Assembly (NCBI RefSeq): GCF_038502225.1
Contig: NC_091378.1
Coordinates: 4,729,925-4,793,924, forward strand
DNA from: Cherax quadricarinatus
Lineage: Eukaryota; Arthropoda; Malacostraca; Decapoda; Parastacidae
DNA length: 64,000 bases
Direction of reading: 5' to 3'
How positions within the stretch are numbered: the stretch's first letter is position 1; each line of letters begins with the position of its first letter. Position numbers and translations under genes: made by a program. Shown here in pieces: positions 40,953 through 52,905 of this stretch. Under the pieces are notes generated by a model. The model was not told where the DNA came from and ran no database searches. It worked only from the letters and a program-made list of their open reading frames with translations.

Positions 40953-43329
40953 GAGTCAGCAGATAGTGGAGCCAACAAGACTGGACCTTATCTTCACAAA
41001 TAATGAGGAACTGGTAAGAAACGGCAATATAAAAAAAATGATTCCAATCACAATCTAATAAGCAATAGATGTTCACTAATTCAAACTTCCTTTGTATGTA
41101 CAGTATATCTGAGTTTCTGCAAGCTTGTTACCAACACATTAAATTACTACACTACAGGGATCCTGATCAGCAAAATGCACGTAGCTGTGAAGGTGTCTTC
41201 ACCAAATACAACTTCAGCAACATGAACATCAACTGGGATCAGGTGGAACATGTTGGAAAGATATCTTAAATAACATGAATCCAAACCAGTGAGTTGAAAG
41301 ATCAACTTCCTGGCAGCTGACGCATGTTCTAGGCATATTCCCTTAAGAAAGAAGAGTAGGAGTAAACTGGAGAGAGAAAGGCGCTCCCTCTACAGAAGAC
41401 GAAGAATCACTGAGCTCCTCAGGAACGCTAGATTATCTGATACATGGAAGGAAGCGCTGACCAGGGTAGTGGAAAATATCGAACTGAAGTTAAAGGACTC
41501 GTAGAGGACCCAGAAGAAACAGGAGCTAAAAGCGATTAGTGAAATTGAAGGAAATTCGAAATATTTCTTTTCATATGCCAAAAACGAGGCAAATACCACT
41601 TCTAGTATGGGGCCCTTACTCAGACAGGATGGGACTTACACAGATGACAACAAAAGAATGAATGAGATACTGAAATCCAGATACGACTGTGTTCAGGGAG
41701 CCACTAATCAGTGTAAAGATCGACAATCCAAGTGATTACTTCATGAATGAGCCTCAAAACTCCATCAGTGTATGCCAGATTTCCGACATTACCGTAACTC
41801 GTATAGACTTTGAGAAAGTCATTGATAACATGCCTATGCACACAGCCTCAGGCCCAGACTCGTGGAACTCTGTGCTTATTAAGAAATACAGAAACACCTT
41901 TTGCGTGCCCTAAGTATACTATGGAAAAGGACCTTAGACATGGGTGAAATTCCATAGTCACTAAAAACAACGGATATAGCCCCACTCCATAAAGGTGGCA
42001 GCAAAGCATTACCTAAGAACTATAGATCAAAAGCTTTAACGTCCCACATAAAAATCTTTGAAAGAGTGCTAAGAAGCACGATTGCAAGCCACTTGGATTC
42101 CCAAAATCTGCACAATCCAGGGCAACATGGGTTCAGGGCAGGTCGCTCCTGCCTCTCACAACTACTGGATCACTATGGTCTTGGATGCACTGGAAGAAAA
42201 ACAGAATGCAGATGTAATATACACAGACTGTGCAAAAGCATTTGACAAGTGTGATCAGAGCATAATGTCGCATAAAATACGTGCTAAAGGAATAACTGGG
42301 AAAGTGGGGAGATGGATCTTCAACTTCCTAACAAATCGAACACAAAGAGTAGTGGTCAACAGAGTTAAATCGGAGGCTGCCATAGTGAAGAGCTCTGTTC
42401 CACAAGGCACAGTACTCGCCCCCATCTTATTCCTTATCCTCATATCAGACATAAACAGAGATATACACCACAGCACCGTATCATCCTTTGCGGATGATAC
42501 TAGGATCTGCATGAGGCTGTCATCTGTTGAGGACGCGGTTAACCTCCAAGAAGATATAAACAAAGTTTTCCAGTGGGCAACGGTAAACAATATGATGTTC
42601 AATGAGGACAAATTCCAACTACTCCGTTATGGAAAACTGGAGGAGATAATAACTAGAACAGAGTATACTACTGACTCCGGCCATACAATAGAGCGGAAAA
42701 ATAATGTAAGGGACCTGGGAGTAGTAATGTCTGAGGATCTCACTTTCAAGGATCACAACAGTGCCACGATCACACGTGCAAAGAAAATGATAGGATGGAT
42801 AATGAGAACGTTCAAAACAAGAGATGCCAAGCCAATGATGATCCTTTTCGGATCACTTGTTCTCTCTAGGCTGGAATACTGCTGTACTTAACATCTCTGT
42901 TCATAGCAGGTGAAATCGCAGATCTAGACTGTGTCCAGAGAACCTTTACTGCACGTATAATTTCAATAAAACACCTCAACTACTGCGCACACCGAGAAGC
43001 ACTCGACTTGTACTCGCTGAAACGCAGGTGAGAGACATCATAATCTACACTTGGAAAATCCTAGAAGGAATGGTCCCGAATCTGCAGAAACAAATCACTT
43101 ACTACGAAAGTAAAAGACTGGGCAGGCGATGCAAAATACCCCCAGTGAAAAGTAGAGGCGCCATTGGTACGCTAAGAGAAAACACCATTAGTGTTCGGGG
43201 CCCAAAACTGTTTAACAGCCTCCCACCAAGCATAAGGGGAATTACCAATAAATCCCTGGCTGCCTTCAAGAGGGAGCTGGACAGATACCTAAAGTCAGTG
43301 CCGGATCAGCTGGGCTGTGGTTCGTAAGT
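40953..43329 (+). pseudogene. LINE A endonuclease end, linker and reverse transcriptase
   Basis: Resumes with PTRLDLIFTNNEELV and SNHNLI where the catalytic motif is SDH. The linker includes NSKYFFSYAKNEAN and GPLLRQDGTYTDD; the RT start has IDFEKVIDNMPMHTASGPD. From 42082 the RT matches the 16.2-kb copy (HKIRAKGITGKVGRW, SVPQGTVLAPILF, SSFADDTRICM). A 1-bp deletion near 42887 breaks the frame after LSRLEYCCT. The C-terminal region 43028-43327 ends RELDRYLKSVPDQLG. In the block 3 region YTDCAKAFDKCD has Cys for Phe. Dead element, parent of the same family as 16204. Confidence 0.82.
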
Positions 43330-43445
43330 TTGACTACGTACGGACAGCAGTAACAGCCTGGTTGATCAGGCCCTGATCCACCGGGAGGCCTGGTCGTGGA
43401 CTGGGCCGCGGGGGCGTTCATCCCCGGAATATCCTCCAGGTAGGT

Positions 43446-43510
43446 AGAGAAGGTATCAGCGCTGGAACAGCGCATGGAGCCAGCAAAGCATTTATATTAC
43501 AGATAAACAC
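43446..43510 (+). mobile_element. LINE family B relic
   Basis: gaaggtatcagcgctggaac...agccagcaaagcatttatatta translates ISALEQRMEPAKHLYY, aligning with ISELEQRRRSFMVRIEPIKHLNYW at 57.97 kb. Directly abuts the LINE A tail. Confidence 0.55.
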
Positions 43511-43925
43511 CGTCTACATATGTACTCACTAGAGTAGAGGACTCCATCTTAAAGACAGCAGACCTTGTTCCTTTGCATAAAGGAAATAGATTGTTAGAAA
43601 AAGATTATACACTGACCAACAACCAAAATGCTTCTGAGACCAGAGTAACACTTTCTAACTAATTTTAGGTCACTGATAATTAATATAGTGGTTAAAATTG
43701 TTTGTTAACTCGACAACAGGCTTGTGGCAGTGTGTTTCTTACCACACTCAACAGTCCCACTGACCTTCATTATTGTTCCAGCAGTCATAGAAGGTGGTTG
43801 TGATGTGCAAGTTTATATTTTGAGGTGAAAGGTCGGTGATTTTCTTAGACAAACACTTTTTAAACTTATAATAAATATTCACTGAGCAAGCAGTTGATAT
43901 GTATGTGAGGCCATCTCGTTAATCA
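43511..43925. other. unclassified unique sequence
   Basis: About 415 bases, no recognisable gene or element. Confidence 0.4.
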
Positions 43926-44290
43926 TTGGAGTCTGGGATGACAAATGTTCAACATCCACCTCTCGTTGAACCAAACAGAATTTTGCTACCACCACTACAC
44001 AAAAAACTGAGACTCATGAAAAACTTTGTAAAAGCTATGAACAAATCCGATCATGGATTTAATTATTTAACATCAAAATTCCCTTCACTGAGTGATGCTA
44101 AGATAAGAGAGGGAGTCTTCAATGGTCCTCAGGTTCGAGAGCTTCTTAAAGATGGTGACTTTGAATCAGACCTTCATGGGGAGGAGAAAGCTGCTTGGGA
44201 AGCATTTAAGTTAGTGGCGAAGGGATTTCTCGGAGACAGAAGGGAAGGTAACTATGCCAAGAATTGGTGGAAAACCTTATCAAGGCCACT
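43926..44290 (+). pseudogene. fragment of a conserved TE-associated ORF, function unknown
   Basis: An open frame with LLPPLHKKLRLMKNFVKAM, KFPSLSDAKIREGVFNGPQ, LLKDGDFESDLHGEEKAAW and FKLVAKGFLGDRREGNYAKN. I recall related sequences (LPPLHIKLGLMK ... EGIFVGPQIR ... FLG) as common orphan ORFs in arthropod genomes, apparently spread with mobile elements. I cannot name its enzyme or family. The similarity ends near 44270 and the frame then enters a PLE-type terminus, so this is a truncated piece. Confidence 0.5.
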
Positions 44291-44450
44291 TGTTGACAGA
44301 ACGTTTTCAATAAAGATACTTAGATGTTGCACGTGTCTAATTTTCATAAATAACAAAAAAGGCACAATACCGTAACTTTGTAAATGGTCCAAGTCGGACC
44401 GAAACGTCGTCGTAAGCTCCTCTCTTCTATGTGCGGGTTATTTGTGTATC
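44285..44450 (+). mobile_element. two Penelope-type termini in tandem
   Basis: 44295-44340: gaacgttttcaataaagata then gttgcacgtgtctaatt, the + orientation of the 7741 terminus. 44375-44450: ctttgtaaatggtccaagtc then ggaccgaaacgtcgtcg, with stem GGTCC/GGACC, GAAA and palindromic ACGT, and a flank with gcgggttatttgtgta. The second resembles the arms at 37871-37949. The first core strand is degenerate in both. Confidence 0.5.
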
Positions 44451-44924
44451 GAATTTTCATCTTGTCGGTATTGTATACCATTCATATACTCATACTGTTT
44501 ATTACATATTCTTTGTCACAGCAATATACAGAAACCATCCTTGGGCACTCCATTCAAAACCATGAAGGTTTGGCACTCAAGCCATTCTCTTAGTTATAAC
44601 GGATGAAAAAGTATGACCAGATAAAGATGAGTGTCTTACAGGCTGTTGAGTTAACGAAGCTCTACACAGGGCAAAACAATGTCCCAATTACCGTAAAGTG
44701 TGTCTAATTCTCATATTTGGTAATGGGATTGTTTCTGCGAGGCGAGGAGTCAAGAGGCTGGTAATCTTCCTTTGCTCTTCACAACACTTTCAACAATAAA
44801 GCAATCTTTTTTCCCCGAAATTAACGTTATTAAATAAAAGCCCTTGCATGAATACTTTTACCAAACAACTGAATACTTCCAGCAGGTGTTTGAAGTTGTT
44901 TACACAGTATATAACATTCCAGCA
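44451..44924. other. unclassified unique sequence
   Basis: No recognisable feature. Confidence 0.35.
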
Positions 44925-45310
44925 GGTACTGAACTGCAGTTAGAGGAGAACATCTCAAATGTATACACTACCATGAGAACTTACTGAAGTGTGAGATATG
45001 GTAGGAAATGTTAATATGACATCTCCACTGCCTTCATCCCGCCGAACTGTCACTCCCTCGATGCCCACTCCCAGATAGATGCAGTGAAAGCAGAGGCATC
45101 ATGAGTACAATGGTGTGTGTCAGCATGAGTGGTCCAAGACTCTTCAACCTGTTGGAAGAGTCATAGAAGTTTTTAAGGGAAACTGGATCACTGCCTTCGC
45201 AAAGTGCCAGATTAACCAAGCTGTGATGGCTACATGGGTCAGCGGACAGCTAACAGCAGGAAGCTGATTAATCAAACACTCAATAAGAAAGCCTGGTCAC
45301 AACAAAGGCC
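44925..45310 (+). mobile_element. LINE family B, highly diverged 3' relic
   Basis: Scattered matches: gtatacactaccatgagaac, gatagatgcagtgaaagcag, gtgtcagcatgagtggtcca, caagctgtgatggctacatg. Older than the other family B copies. Confidence 0.5.
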
Positions 45311-45627
45311 AACTAGTACCTAGTTTGTCGGATAAAACAGAAGATTTAATATAGTGTATCTGTAAGGCTGACTTCCTAGTGCCCTGTGCTCCTTCCGTGG
45401 TACAATACAGAACTGCGTCATTGATATCGTCTTTATGGCTTTCCAATAAGGAAATCGACTTCCCTTGTTGAGAGGAAGCGGCTGGCGAAGAAGGCAGCGT
45501 TAGTGCTTTAGTTGAAAGACCAAATATTGTTAGTGGAAGACGAAGAGGGATTCAACGATGTCGAGGGAAATGCAGGTCGTGAAAACTGAAGAGCCTGGTA
45601 AAGAAGACAGGAGTGATAGAAGGTTGG
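45311..45627. other. unclassified unique sequence
   Basis: About 315 bases without a recognisable gene. Confidence 0.35.
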
Positions 45628-46502
45628 TAGACAGTAACCATCATGGGAAGTAGTGGGTTGGTAGACAGCAACCATCATGGGAGGTAGTGGGTTGGTAGGC
45701 ACCTACTATCCGGGGAGGTAGAAGGGTGGTAGACAGTAACCATCCTTGGAGGCAGTAGGTTAGTAAACAACAACTATCCTGGGAGGTAGTGGGTTGGTAG
45801 ACAGCAACTATCCCGGGAGGTAGTGGGTTGATAGACAGCAACTATCCTGGGAGGTAGTGGGTTGGTAGACAGCAACTATCCTGGGAGGTAGTGGGTTGGT
45901 AGACAGCAACTATCCTGGGATGTAGTGGGTTGGTAGACAGCAACTATCCTGGGAGGTAGTGGGTTGGTAGACAGCAACTATCCTGGGATGTAGTGGGTTG
46001 GTAGACAGCAACTATCCTGGGAGGTAGTGGGTTGGTAGACAGCAACTATCCTGGGAGGTAGTGGGTTGGTAGACAGCAACTATCCTGGGAAGTAGTGGGT
46101 TGGTAGACAGCAACTATCCTGGGAGGTAGTGGGTTGGTAGACAGCAACTATCCTGGGAGGTAGTGGGTTGGTAGACAGCAACTATCCTGGGAAGTAGTGG
46201 GCTGGTAGACAGCAACTATCCTGGGAGGTAGTGGGTTGGTAGACAGCAACTATCCTGGGAGGTAGTAGGTTAGTAAACAACAACTATCCTGGGAGGTAGT
46301 GGGTTGGTAGACAGCAACTATCCTGGGAGGTAGTGGGTTGGTAGACAGCAACTATCCTGGGAGGTAGTGGGTTGGTAGACAGCAACTATCCTGGGAGGTA
46401 GTGGGCTGGTAGACAGCAACTATCCTGGGAGGTAGTGGGTTGGTAGACAGCAACTATCCTGGGAGGTAGTGGGTTGGTAGACAGCAACTATCCTGGGAGG
46501 TA
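45628..46502. repeat. 34-bp minisatellite array
   Basis: About 25 units of gggaggtagtgggttggtag followed by acagcaactatcct. The first five units are diverged. A variant unit (taggttagtaaacaacaact) appears twice, at about 45765 and 46265, hinting at segmental duplication within the array. Confidence 0.95.
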
Positions 46503-47528
46503 TTATTACCCTGCATTCTTATAAGTATGGCAGCGAAGCTTCTTAATTAAGAATAGAGTAAAAGTTTGTGAATAGAAGTTTATGCAATATATTGCACTCT
46601 GGTGGTGGTTTTCTCCCTGAGTCGTGAGTTTGCAAGATGACAGCTGAACCTCAAAAACATTTCCTTCCTTATTTACTTGCTAATTTAGGGGGCCTAACCT
46701 CAGACCGGGTCGCGGCGACGATGAGTATATAGGGTGTTGTAGGAGGCCCCGAATTATCGTTTACTACATACATAATATACAAATAAGGTGACTGCAACTA
46801 CGGGAATATTTATTACTTCTGTATTGCAGGTGTAATAGGAGCATTGAGAGAATTATTGAGACTGACGAATGAAAGAATTAGAAACAGAAAATTAGAAGCA
46901 AAGGAGTTATGTTTACAAATGGGAAGGGAATGATACACACAAGAAAAAAAGAGAGTAGCAGTATTAGTGGAGGAAATCACCACTTACACTGTGGTGTGGG
47001 CAGCTGGGCACCACGACGGGGTGGTGAAGGGGTAGACACCCTGCACACAACCTCACCCCTCTCCCCCCTTCAACCTCCTTACCTCAATTGGGACAAGAAT
47101 TTGCTATCATGTCCCTTTCACCATCCATCATGTCACACCTCATTGTTCAATGTCCCCTTGTCCTCCTCCTTTATCCCCTCCCTCTGTTCCCCTTGTCCGT
47201 TCCCTTCCCCCTCTCTCTTTTCCATCCTTCCCTCTCCCTTTCTCAGTCAAAGTCTGCCTACCTCTCTCATCCTTTCCTTTCATTTTCTCTCTTGAAATCC
47301 TTGTCTTTCCCCAATTTTCTCTTCGTCCCTCATAGTGGCTTGTTGCTTTGCCCTTAGGTGCCCTCAGGGGCTGTCATCACCTTTCTGTTGCACCTCGAGT
47401 GCCATCCTTGATGCAGCCTCTACACTTGGAGTGTCAATAACACAGTGCTCTCGTCTGTGTATATCATCAAGGCGCTCTTACTCTGCCTTTACATCCCTGC
47501 GGTATTCTTAATCCATCCATCACCAGAG
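46503..47528. other. unclassified, pyrimidine-rich at 47045-47330
   Basis: A CT-rich stretch with ccctctccc/ttccc blocks. 46680-46715 (cctaacctcagaccgggtcg) weakly resembles a LINE A tail. No gene recognised. Confidence 0.45.
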
Positions 47529-47529
47529 A

Positions 47530-47588
<59 letters not shown>
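47529..47588. repeat. (GA)n microsatellite
   Basis: About 60 bp of GA repeat. 47589-47760 is unique; 47760-47822 is a degenerate CCA/ACC tract. Confidence 0.96.
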
Positions 47589-47591
<3 letters not shown>

Positions 47592-47820
47592 GGCATTCTG
47601 GATTCCAGATTTCCAAATGTGAGAGTTGTGGATCGAAGACATTCCGTAGACATATCGGATTCAAATCTATGTAAATTTTCCATACGATCAGCGGAGAGGA
47701 GTTGGAGTGGGTGGTCTTGTTGGTTCCGCTGGAGTGGAGACGTGTGTTATCTTCTTGCTAACACCACCACCACCAGCAACACCACCACCAACACCACTAC
47801 AACACCACACCACCACCACC

Positions 47821-50800
47821 ACTGCCATCTCTTTCCTTCAGGGTGTGAGTGTTGGAAGAGTCGTTACTGCCATCTCTTTCCTTCAGGGTGTGAGTGTTGG
47901 AGGTGTCGTTACTGCCATCTCTTTCTCTCAGGGTGTGAGTGCTGGAGGTGTCGTTACTGCCATCTCTTTCCTTCAGGGTGTGAGTGTTGGAGGTATCGTT
48001 ACTGCCATCTCTTTCCTTCAGGGTGTGAGTGTTGGAGGTATCGTTACTGCCATCTCTTTCCTTCAGGGTGTGAGTGTTGGTGTCGTTACTGCCATCTCTT
48101 TCCTTCAGGGTGTGAGTGTTGGAGGTATCGTTACTGCCATCTCTTTCCTTCAGGGTGTGAGTGTTGGTGTCGTTACTGCCATCTCTTTCCTTCAGGGTGT
48201 GAGTGCTGGAGGTGTCGTTACTGCCATCTCTTTCCTTCAGGGTGTGAGTGCTGGAGGTGTCGTTCTGCCATCTCTTTCCTTCAGGGTGTGAGTGTTGGTG
48301 TCGTTACTGCCATCTCTTTCCTTCAGGGTGTGAGTGTTGGTGTCGTTACTGCCATCTCTTTCCTTCACGGTGTGAGTGCTGGAGGTGTCGTTACTGCCAT
48401 CTCTTTCCTTCAGGGTGTGAGTGTTGGTGTCGTTACTGCCATCTCTTTCCTTCAGGGTGAGAGTGCTGGAGGTGTCGTTACTGCCATCTCTCTCCTTCAG
48501 GGTGTGAGTGCTGGAGGTGTCGTTACTGCCATCTCTTTCCTTCAGGGTGTGAGTGCTGGAGGTGTCGTTACTGCCATCTCTTTCCTTCAGGGTGTGAGTG
48601 CTGGAGGTGTCGTTACTGCCATCTCTTTCCTTCAGGGTGTGAGTGCTGGAGGTGTCGTTACTGCCATCTCTTTCCTTCAGGGTGTGAGTGCTGGAGGTGT
48701 CGTTACTGCCATCTCTTTCCTTCAGGGTGAGAGTGCTGGAGGTGTCGTTACTGCCATCTCTTTCCTCCAGGGTGTGAGTGTTGGAGGTGTCGTTACTGCC
48801 ATCTCTTTCCTTCAGGGTGTGAGTGTTGGAGGTGTCGTTACTGCCATCTCTTTCCTTCAGGGTGTGAGTGCTGGAGGTGTCGTTACTGCCATCTCTTTCC
48901 TTCAGGGTGTGAGTGCTGGAGGTGTCGTTACTGCCATCTCTTTCCTTCAGGGTGTGAGTGCTGGAGGTGTCGTTACTGCCATCTCTTTCCTTCAGGGTGT
49001 GAGTGCTGGAGGTGTCGTTACTGCCATCTCTTTCCTTCAGGGTGTGAGTGCTGGAGGTGTCGTTACTGCCATCTCTTTCCTTCAGGGTGTGAGTGCTGGA
49101 GGTGTCGTTACTGCCATCTCTTTCCTTCAGGGTGTGAGTGCTGGAGGTGTCGTTACTGCCATCTCTTTCCTTCAGGGTGTGAGTGCTGGAGGTGTCGTTA
49201 CTGCCATCTCTTTCCTTCAGGGTGTGAGTGCTGGAGGTGTCGTTACTGCCATCTCTTCCTTCAGGGTGTGAGTGTTGGTGTCGTTACTGCCATCTCTTTC
49301 CTTCAGGGTGTGAGTGCTGGAGGTGTCGTTACTGCCATCTCTTTCCTTCAGGGTGTGAGTGCTGGAGGTGTCGTTACTGCCATCTCTCTCCTTCAGGGTG
49401 TGAGTGCTGGAGGTGTCGTTACTGCCATCTCTTCCTTCAGGGTGTGAGTGCTGGAGGTGTCGTTACTGCCATCTCTTTCCTTCAGGGTGTGAGTGCTGGA
49501 GGTGTCGTTACTGCCATCTCTTTCCTTCAGGGTGTGAGTGCTGGAGGTGTCGTTACTGCCATCTCTTTCCTTCAGGGTGTGAGTGCTGGAGGTGTCGTTA
49601 CTGCCATCTCTCTCCTTCAGGGTGTGAGTGTTGGTGTCGTTACTGCCATCTCTTTCCTTCAGGGTGTGAGTGCTGGAGGTGTCGTTACTGCCATCTCTTT
49701 CCTTCAGGGTGTGAGTGCTGGAGGTGTCATTACTGCCATCTCTCTCCTTCAGGGTGTGAGTGCTGGAGGTGTCGTTACTGCCATCTCTCTCCTTCAGGGT
49801 GTGAGTGCTGGAGGTGTCGTTACTGCCATCTCTCTCCTTCAGGGTGTGAGTGCTGGAGGTGTCGTTACTGCCATCTCTCTCCTTCAGGGTGTGAGTGCTG
49901 GAGGTGTCGTTACTGCCATCTCTTTCCTTCAGGGTGAGAGTGCTGGAGGCGTCGTTACTGCCATCTCTTTCCTTCAGGGTGTGAGTGTTGGTGTCGTTAC
50001 TGCCATCTCTTTCCTTCAGGGTGTGAGTGCTGGAGGCGTCGTTACTGCCATCTCTTTCCTTCAGGGTGTGAGTGCTGGAGGTGTCGTTACTGCCATCTCT
50101 TTCCTTCAGGGTGTGAGTGCTGGAGGCGTCGTTACTGCCATCTCTTTCCTTCAGGGTGTGAGTGTTGGTGTCGTTACTGCCATCTCTTTCCTTCAGGGTG
50201 TGAGTGCTGGAGGCGTCGTTACTGCCATCTCTTTCCTTCAGGGTGTGAGTGCTGGAGGTGTCGTTACTGCCATCTCTTTCCTTCAGGGTGTGAGTGCTGG
50301 AGGTGTCGTTACTGCCATCTCTTTCCTTCAGGGTGTGAGTGCTGGAGGTGTCGTTACTGCCATCTCTTTCCTTCAGGGTGTGAGTGCTGGAGGTGTCGTT
50401 ACTGCCATCTCTTTCCTTCAGGGTGTGAGTGCTGGAGGTGTCGTTACTGCCATCTCTTTCCTTCAGGGTGTGAGTGCTGGAGGTGTCGTTACTGCCATCT
50501 CTTTCCTTCAGGGTGTGAGTGCTGGAGGTGTCGTTACTGCCATCTCTTTCCTCCAGGGTGTGAGTGCTGGAGGTGTCGTTACTGCCATCTCTTTCCTTCA
50601 GGGTGTGAGTGCTGGAGGTGTCGTTACTGCCATCTCTTTCCTTCAGGGTGTGAGTGCTGGAGGTGTCGTTACTGCCATCTCTCTCCTTCAGGGTGTGAGT
50701 GCTGGAGGTGTCGTTACTGCCATCTCTTTCCTTCAGGGTGTGAGTGCTGGAGGTGTCGTTACTGCCATCTCTTTCCTTCAGGGTGTGAGTGCTGGAGGTG

Positions 50801-50827
50801 TCGTTACTGCCATCTCTTTCCTTCAGG
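47821..50827. repeat. 3-kb minisatellite of 45/42-bp units
   Basis: About 67 units of gtgtgagtgctggaggtgtc, gttactgccatctctttcct and tcagg (45 bp). A 42-bp form lacks 3 bp (gtgttggtgtc). The left third mixes gtgttgg and gtgctgg; the middle and right are homogeneous gtgctgg. Multiples of 3 leave three stop-free frames, giving spurious ORFs of 485-608 codons. Confidence 0.97.
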
Positions 50828-51399
50828 AAGCCGAACTTTAAAAATTTCAATGGGGGTCGCAGGTCGACAGAGGCTGGAAATTTGAAAGTTTCCTCTCACA
50901 TATTGAAATCCAATTTCCGCGGCAGACCGAGTCGGTGCCACATCAGAGGGGAAGCCAGTGGCACCCCGGCCTGCCTGGCACTCTGACACTCTCCTCCTGG
51001 CACTCTGCAAGGGGGAAATTGTTCATAACTTTTTTTGCAATGTGATTAAAGGAAATGAGAAACCCTGTTTGTACTTATTTATTGCATGTTGTACGTAGGT
51101 GGAAGAGAGGGAGGGGAGAGGAAGGAAGAGGAAGGAAGGGGAGGAGAGGGAAGAGGAGGGGAGGGGAAAGGAGGTGGCACTGGCTCTGGGTAAATCAGTG
51201 AGCACAGGAGTTTATTAAGACAGGAAATGAGGGAGCAACTTTCCTTGTTTCTGGTGAAATTATATTGCTGGTAGATGGGGCGTGAGTCCGTGTGCATTAC
51301 ACTGTGTATACTGACTGAATTGTGTGTGCTGGGGTCGAGACTCAGCTCCTGGCCCAGTCTCCTACTCTAATTTGACCGCCATTACTGACTTGTAGCCTC
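50828..51399. other. unclassified, purine-rich at 51100-51175
   Basis: Unique sequence with a duplicated ggcactctgacactctcc-like stretch near 50980 and a gaggggagaggaagg purine block. No gene. Confidence 0.45.
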
Positions 51400-51664
51400 G
51401 TGGACATTATTATATCTACTCTTGAAGCTGTGTATTGAGTCTGCCTCCACCACTGCCTCATCCAACTCATTCCACTTTTCGACCAGCCTGAGGCTAAAGA
51501 AATACTTCCTTACTGTCCATGGCTCAATCTGTATCTTCTACCTGTGTTCCCTTGACGCTGTTCCTCTTAATTCAGGTAGTCTGTCCCTGTCTACCCTATT
51601 AATTCTTCCTAAGATTTTGTACGTGGTAATCGTGTTTTTCCCTAGGTCTTCCTTCCTCCGCCAT
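51400..51664 (-). pseudogene. LINE ORF2 C-terminal fragment, one stop
   Basis: The minus strand translates RRKEDLGKNTITTYKILGR, INRVDRDRLPELRGT, a stop, then KIQIEPWTVRKYFFSLRLVE, KWNELDEAVVEADSIHSFKS. Same post-RT block as 12841-13137 (YKIL ... VDRDR ... VRKYFFSxRxVxKWN ... SIHS) but diverged. No RT or tail identified. Confidence 0.65.
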
Positions 51665-52130
51665 GGTTGTTAGTTACAGTTTCTTGAACCTCTCATATTG
51701 CATTCTTCTCAGTTCTTGTCCTAGTCTGGTTGCAAACCTTTACATCTTTTCGAGGTTTTTTACGTTCTTGACCAGATTTGAGCTTCTTGAGGGGGCCCAC
51801 GTACCTATTATAAGTCGTATATAAAGTTCTGATAGATTCTTGAAGTTCCTAAATGCGGGTTTGAAGTTTGTTAATGTTGCATGTGCCGATGGCGGTATGT
51901 AAGGTTTATGGGTAATTCTGGCGATATGCTTGGTGTTATATTTACCCTCAGATCCTCTCCGCTCTCGTAATAGTTGCAGCTTTTCTCCCTGTCATCTTTC
52001 CTGCCTCCCCCTTCATCCTTATCACTTTTATTCTTCAAAGTTGTATTTTTCTTATGTGGCTCTGATGCAACTTGATTCGGTTCTGGTATTTGATGTATCA
52101 TACCTTTGATCACCTTCGAGAGTTTTTTTT
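51665..52130. other. unclassified; left part probably continues the LINE relic
   Basis: 51665-51800 may be more upstream LINE sequence on the minus strand, unproven. The rest is unrecognised. Confidence 0.35.
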
Positions 52131-52610
52131 TTTTAATTCTGGAGCCTGATCATGGGCCAGGCTTGTTTGGTGCTAACCTGATTAACCAGGGTACTGCTGC
52201 TGGTGGCCCGCTGCCCCATATATTCATCACAGCCTGGATGTTTCGGCACCTGGTGAAGATACTTGTCCAGTTTCCTCTTGAAGACTTCTACACTTGTTCC
52301 AGCAGTGTTTCTGATATCTTCTGGTGAGATGTTGAATAATCTGGGGTCACGGATGTTGATACAGTGTTCTCTTATTGTGCCCACGGATGTTGATATAGCG
52401 TTCCCTTATTTTGGCCACGGATGTTGATACAGTGTTCCCTTATTGAATCCATGGATGTTGATACAATGTTCTCTTATTGTGCCCACGGTGCCCCTGCTTT
52501 TCACTGGGTTTATTTTGCACTTCCATATCTCTCACCCCAGTATGTTATGGCAGTGTGCAAATTTGAAACCAGGCCCCCGAGTACTTTATAGGTATATATT
52601 ATGTATGTGT
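52131..52610 (-). mobile_element. LINE family B, 3' end with duplicated internal segment
   Basis: The minus strand encodes MGTIREHCINIRDPRLFNIS, PEDIRNTAGTSVEVFKRKLD and KYLHQVPKHPGCDEYMG, closely matching 58130-58290. The upstream part is nonfunctional: the aataagggaacactgtatca-type segment is repeated about four times (52340-52480) at about 35-bp spacing, a local expansion within the LINE. Confidence 0.75.
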
Positions 52611-52905
52611 CTCTCCTCCGCTCCAGTGAATACATATTTAAGACTCTGCTTCTCTTCTTATTCTTCTTTTTTTTCTGTTCTAAGTCTCCTTGTTTCCTCA
52701 GTGTTTTGCTCTTTGATTTGTTCTATATTCCAGGCTCTCTTGCGCCTTCCTTTCCCCTCGCTAAGTTTTTTATTTAAAACTCTTGTTCTCTTTGTTTGCC
52801 ATTGCTTGATATGGATCTTTGTTTCGTTTCTTGGCATTTTGAGTCTTTATAAAGTTTTTTTCTTTCCAGTTCCCTTTCCCACTGAACTTCTCTCGGAAAC
52901 TTTCT
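52611..52905. other. unclassified T/C-rich sequence
   Basis: Pyrimidine-rich with many TTTCTT and CTTCC runs; no gene. Confidence 0.4.

Larger units (their letters stand above)
40140..43445 (+). mobile_element. LINE family A, near full-length decayed copy
   Basis: About 3.3 kb. Order: apurinic-type endonuclease (40233-40810), SINE insertion (40811-40952), rest of endonuclease and linker (40953-41700), RT and C-terminal region (41700-43329), tail ending ctccaggtaggtag at about 43445. Many frameshifts and stops. No ORF1 or 5' UTR recognised. From 42100 on it is nearly identical to the truncated copy at 16204. Confidence 0.85.

Noticed and set aside
46680..46720. Additional LINE A tail
   Set aside because: Only about 20 bases of loose similarity; not enough to call.
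47445..50850. Hydrophobic AISFLQGVSAGGVVT repeat protein and DGSNDTSSTHTLKER repeat protein
   Set aside because: 45-bp minisatellite. The pattern switches frame at each 42-bp unit or indel and both strands are open.
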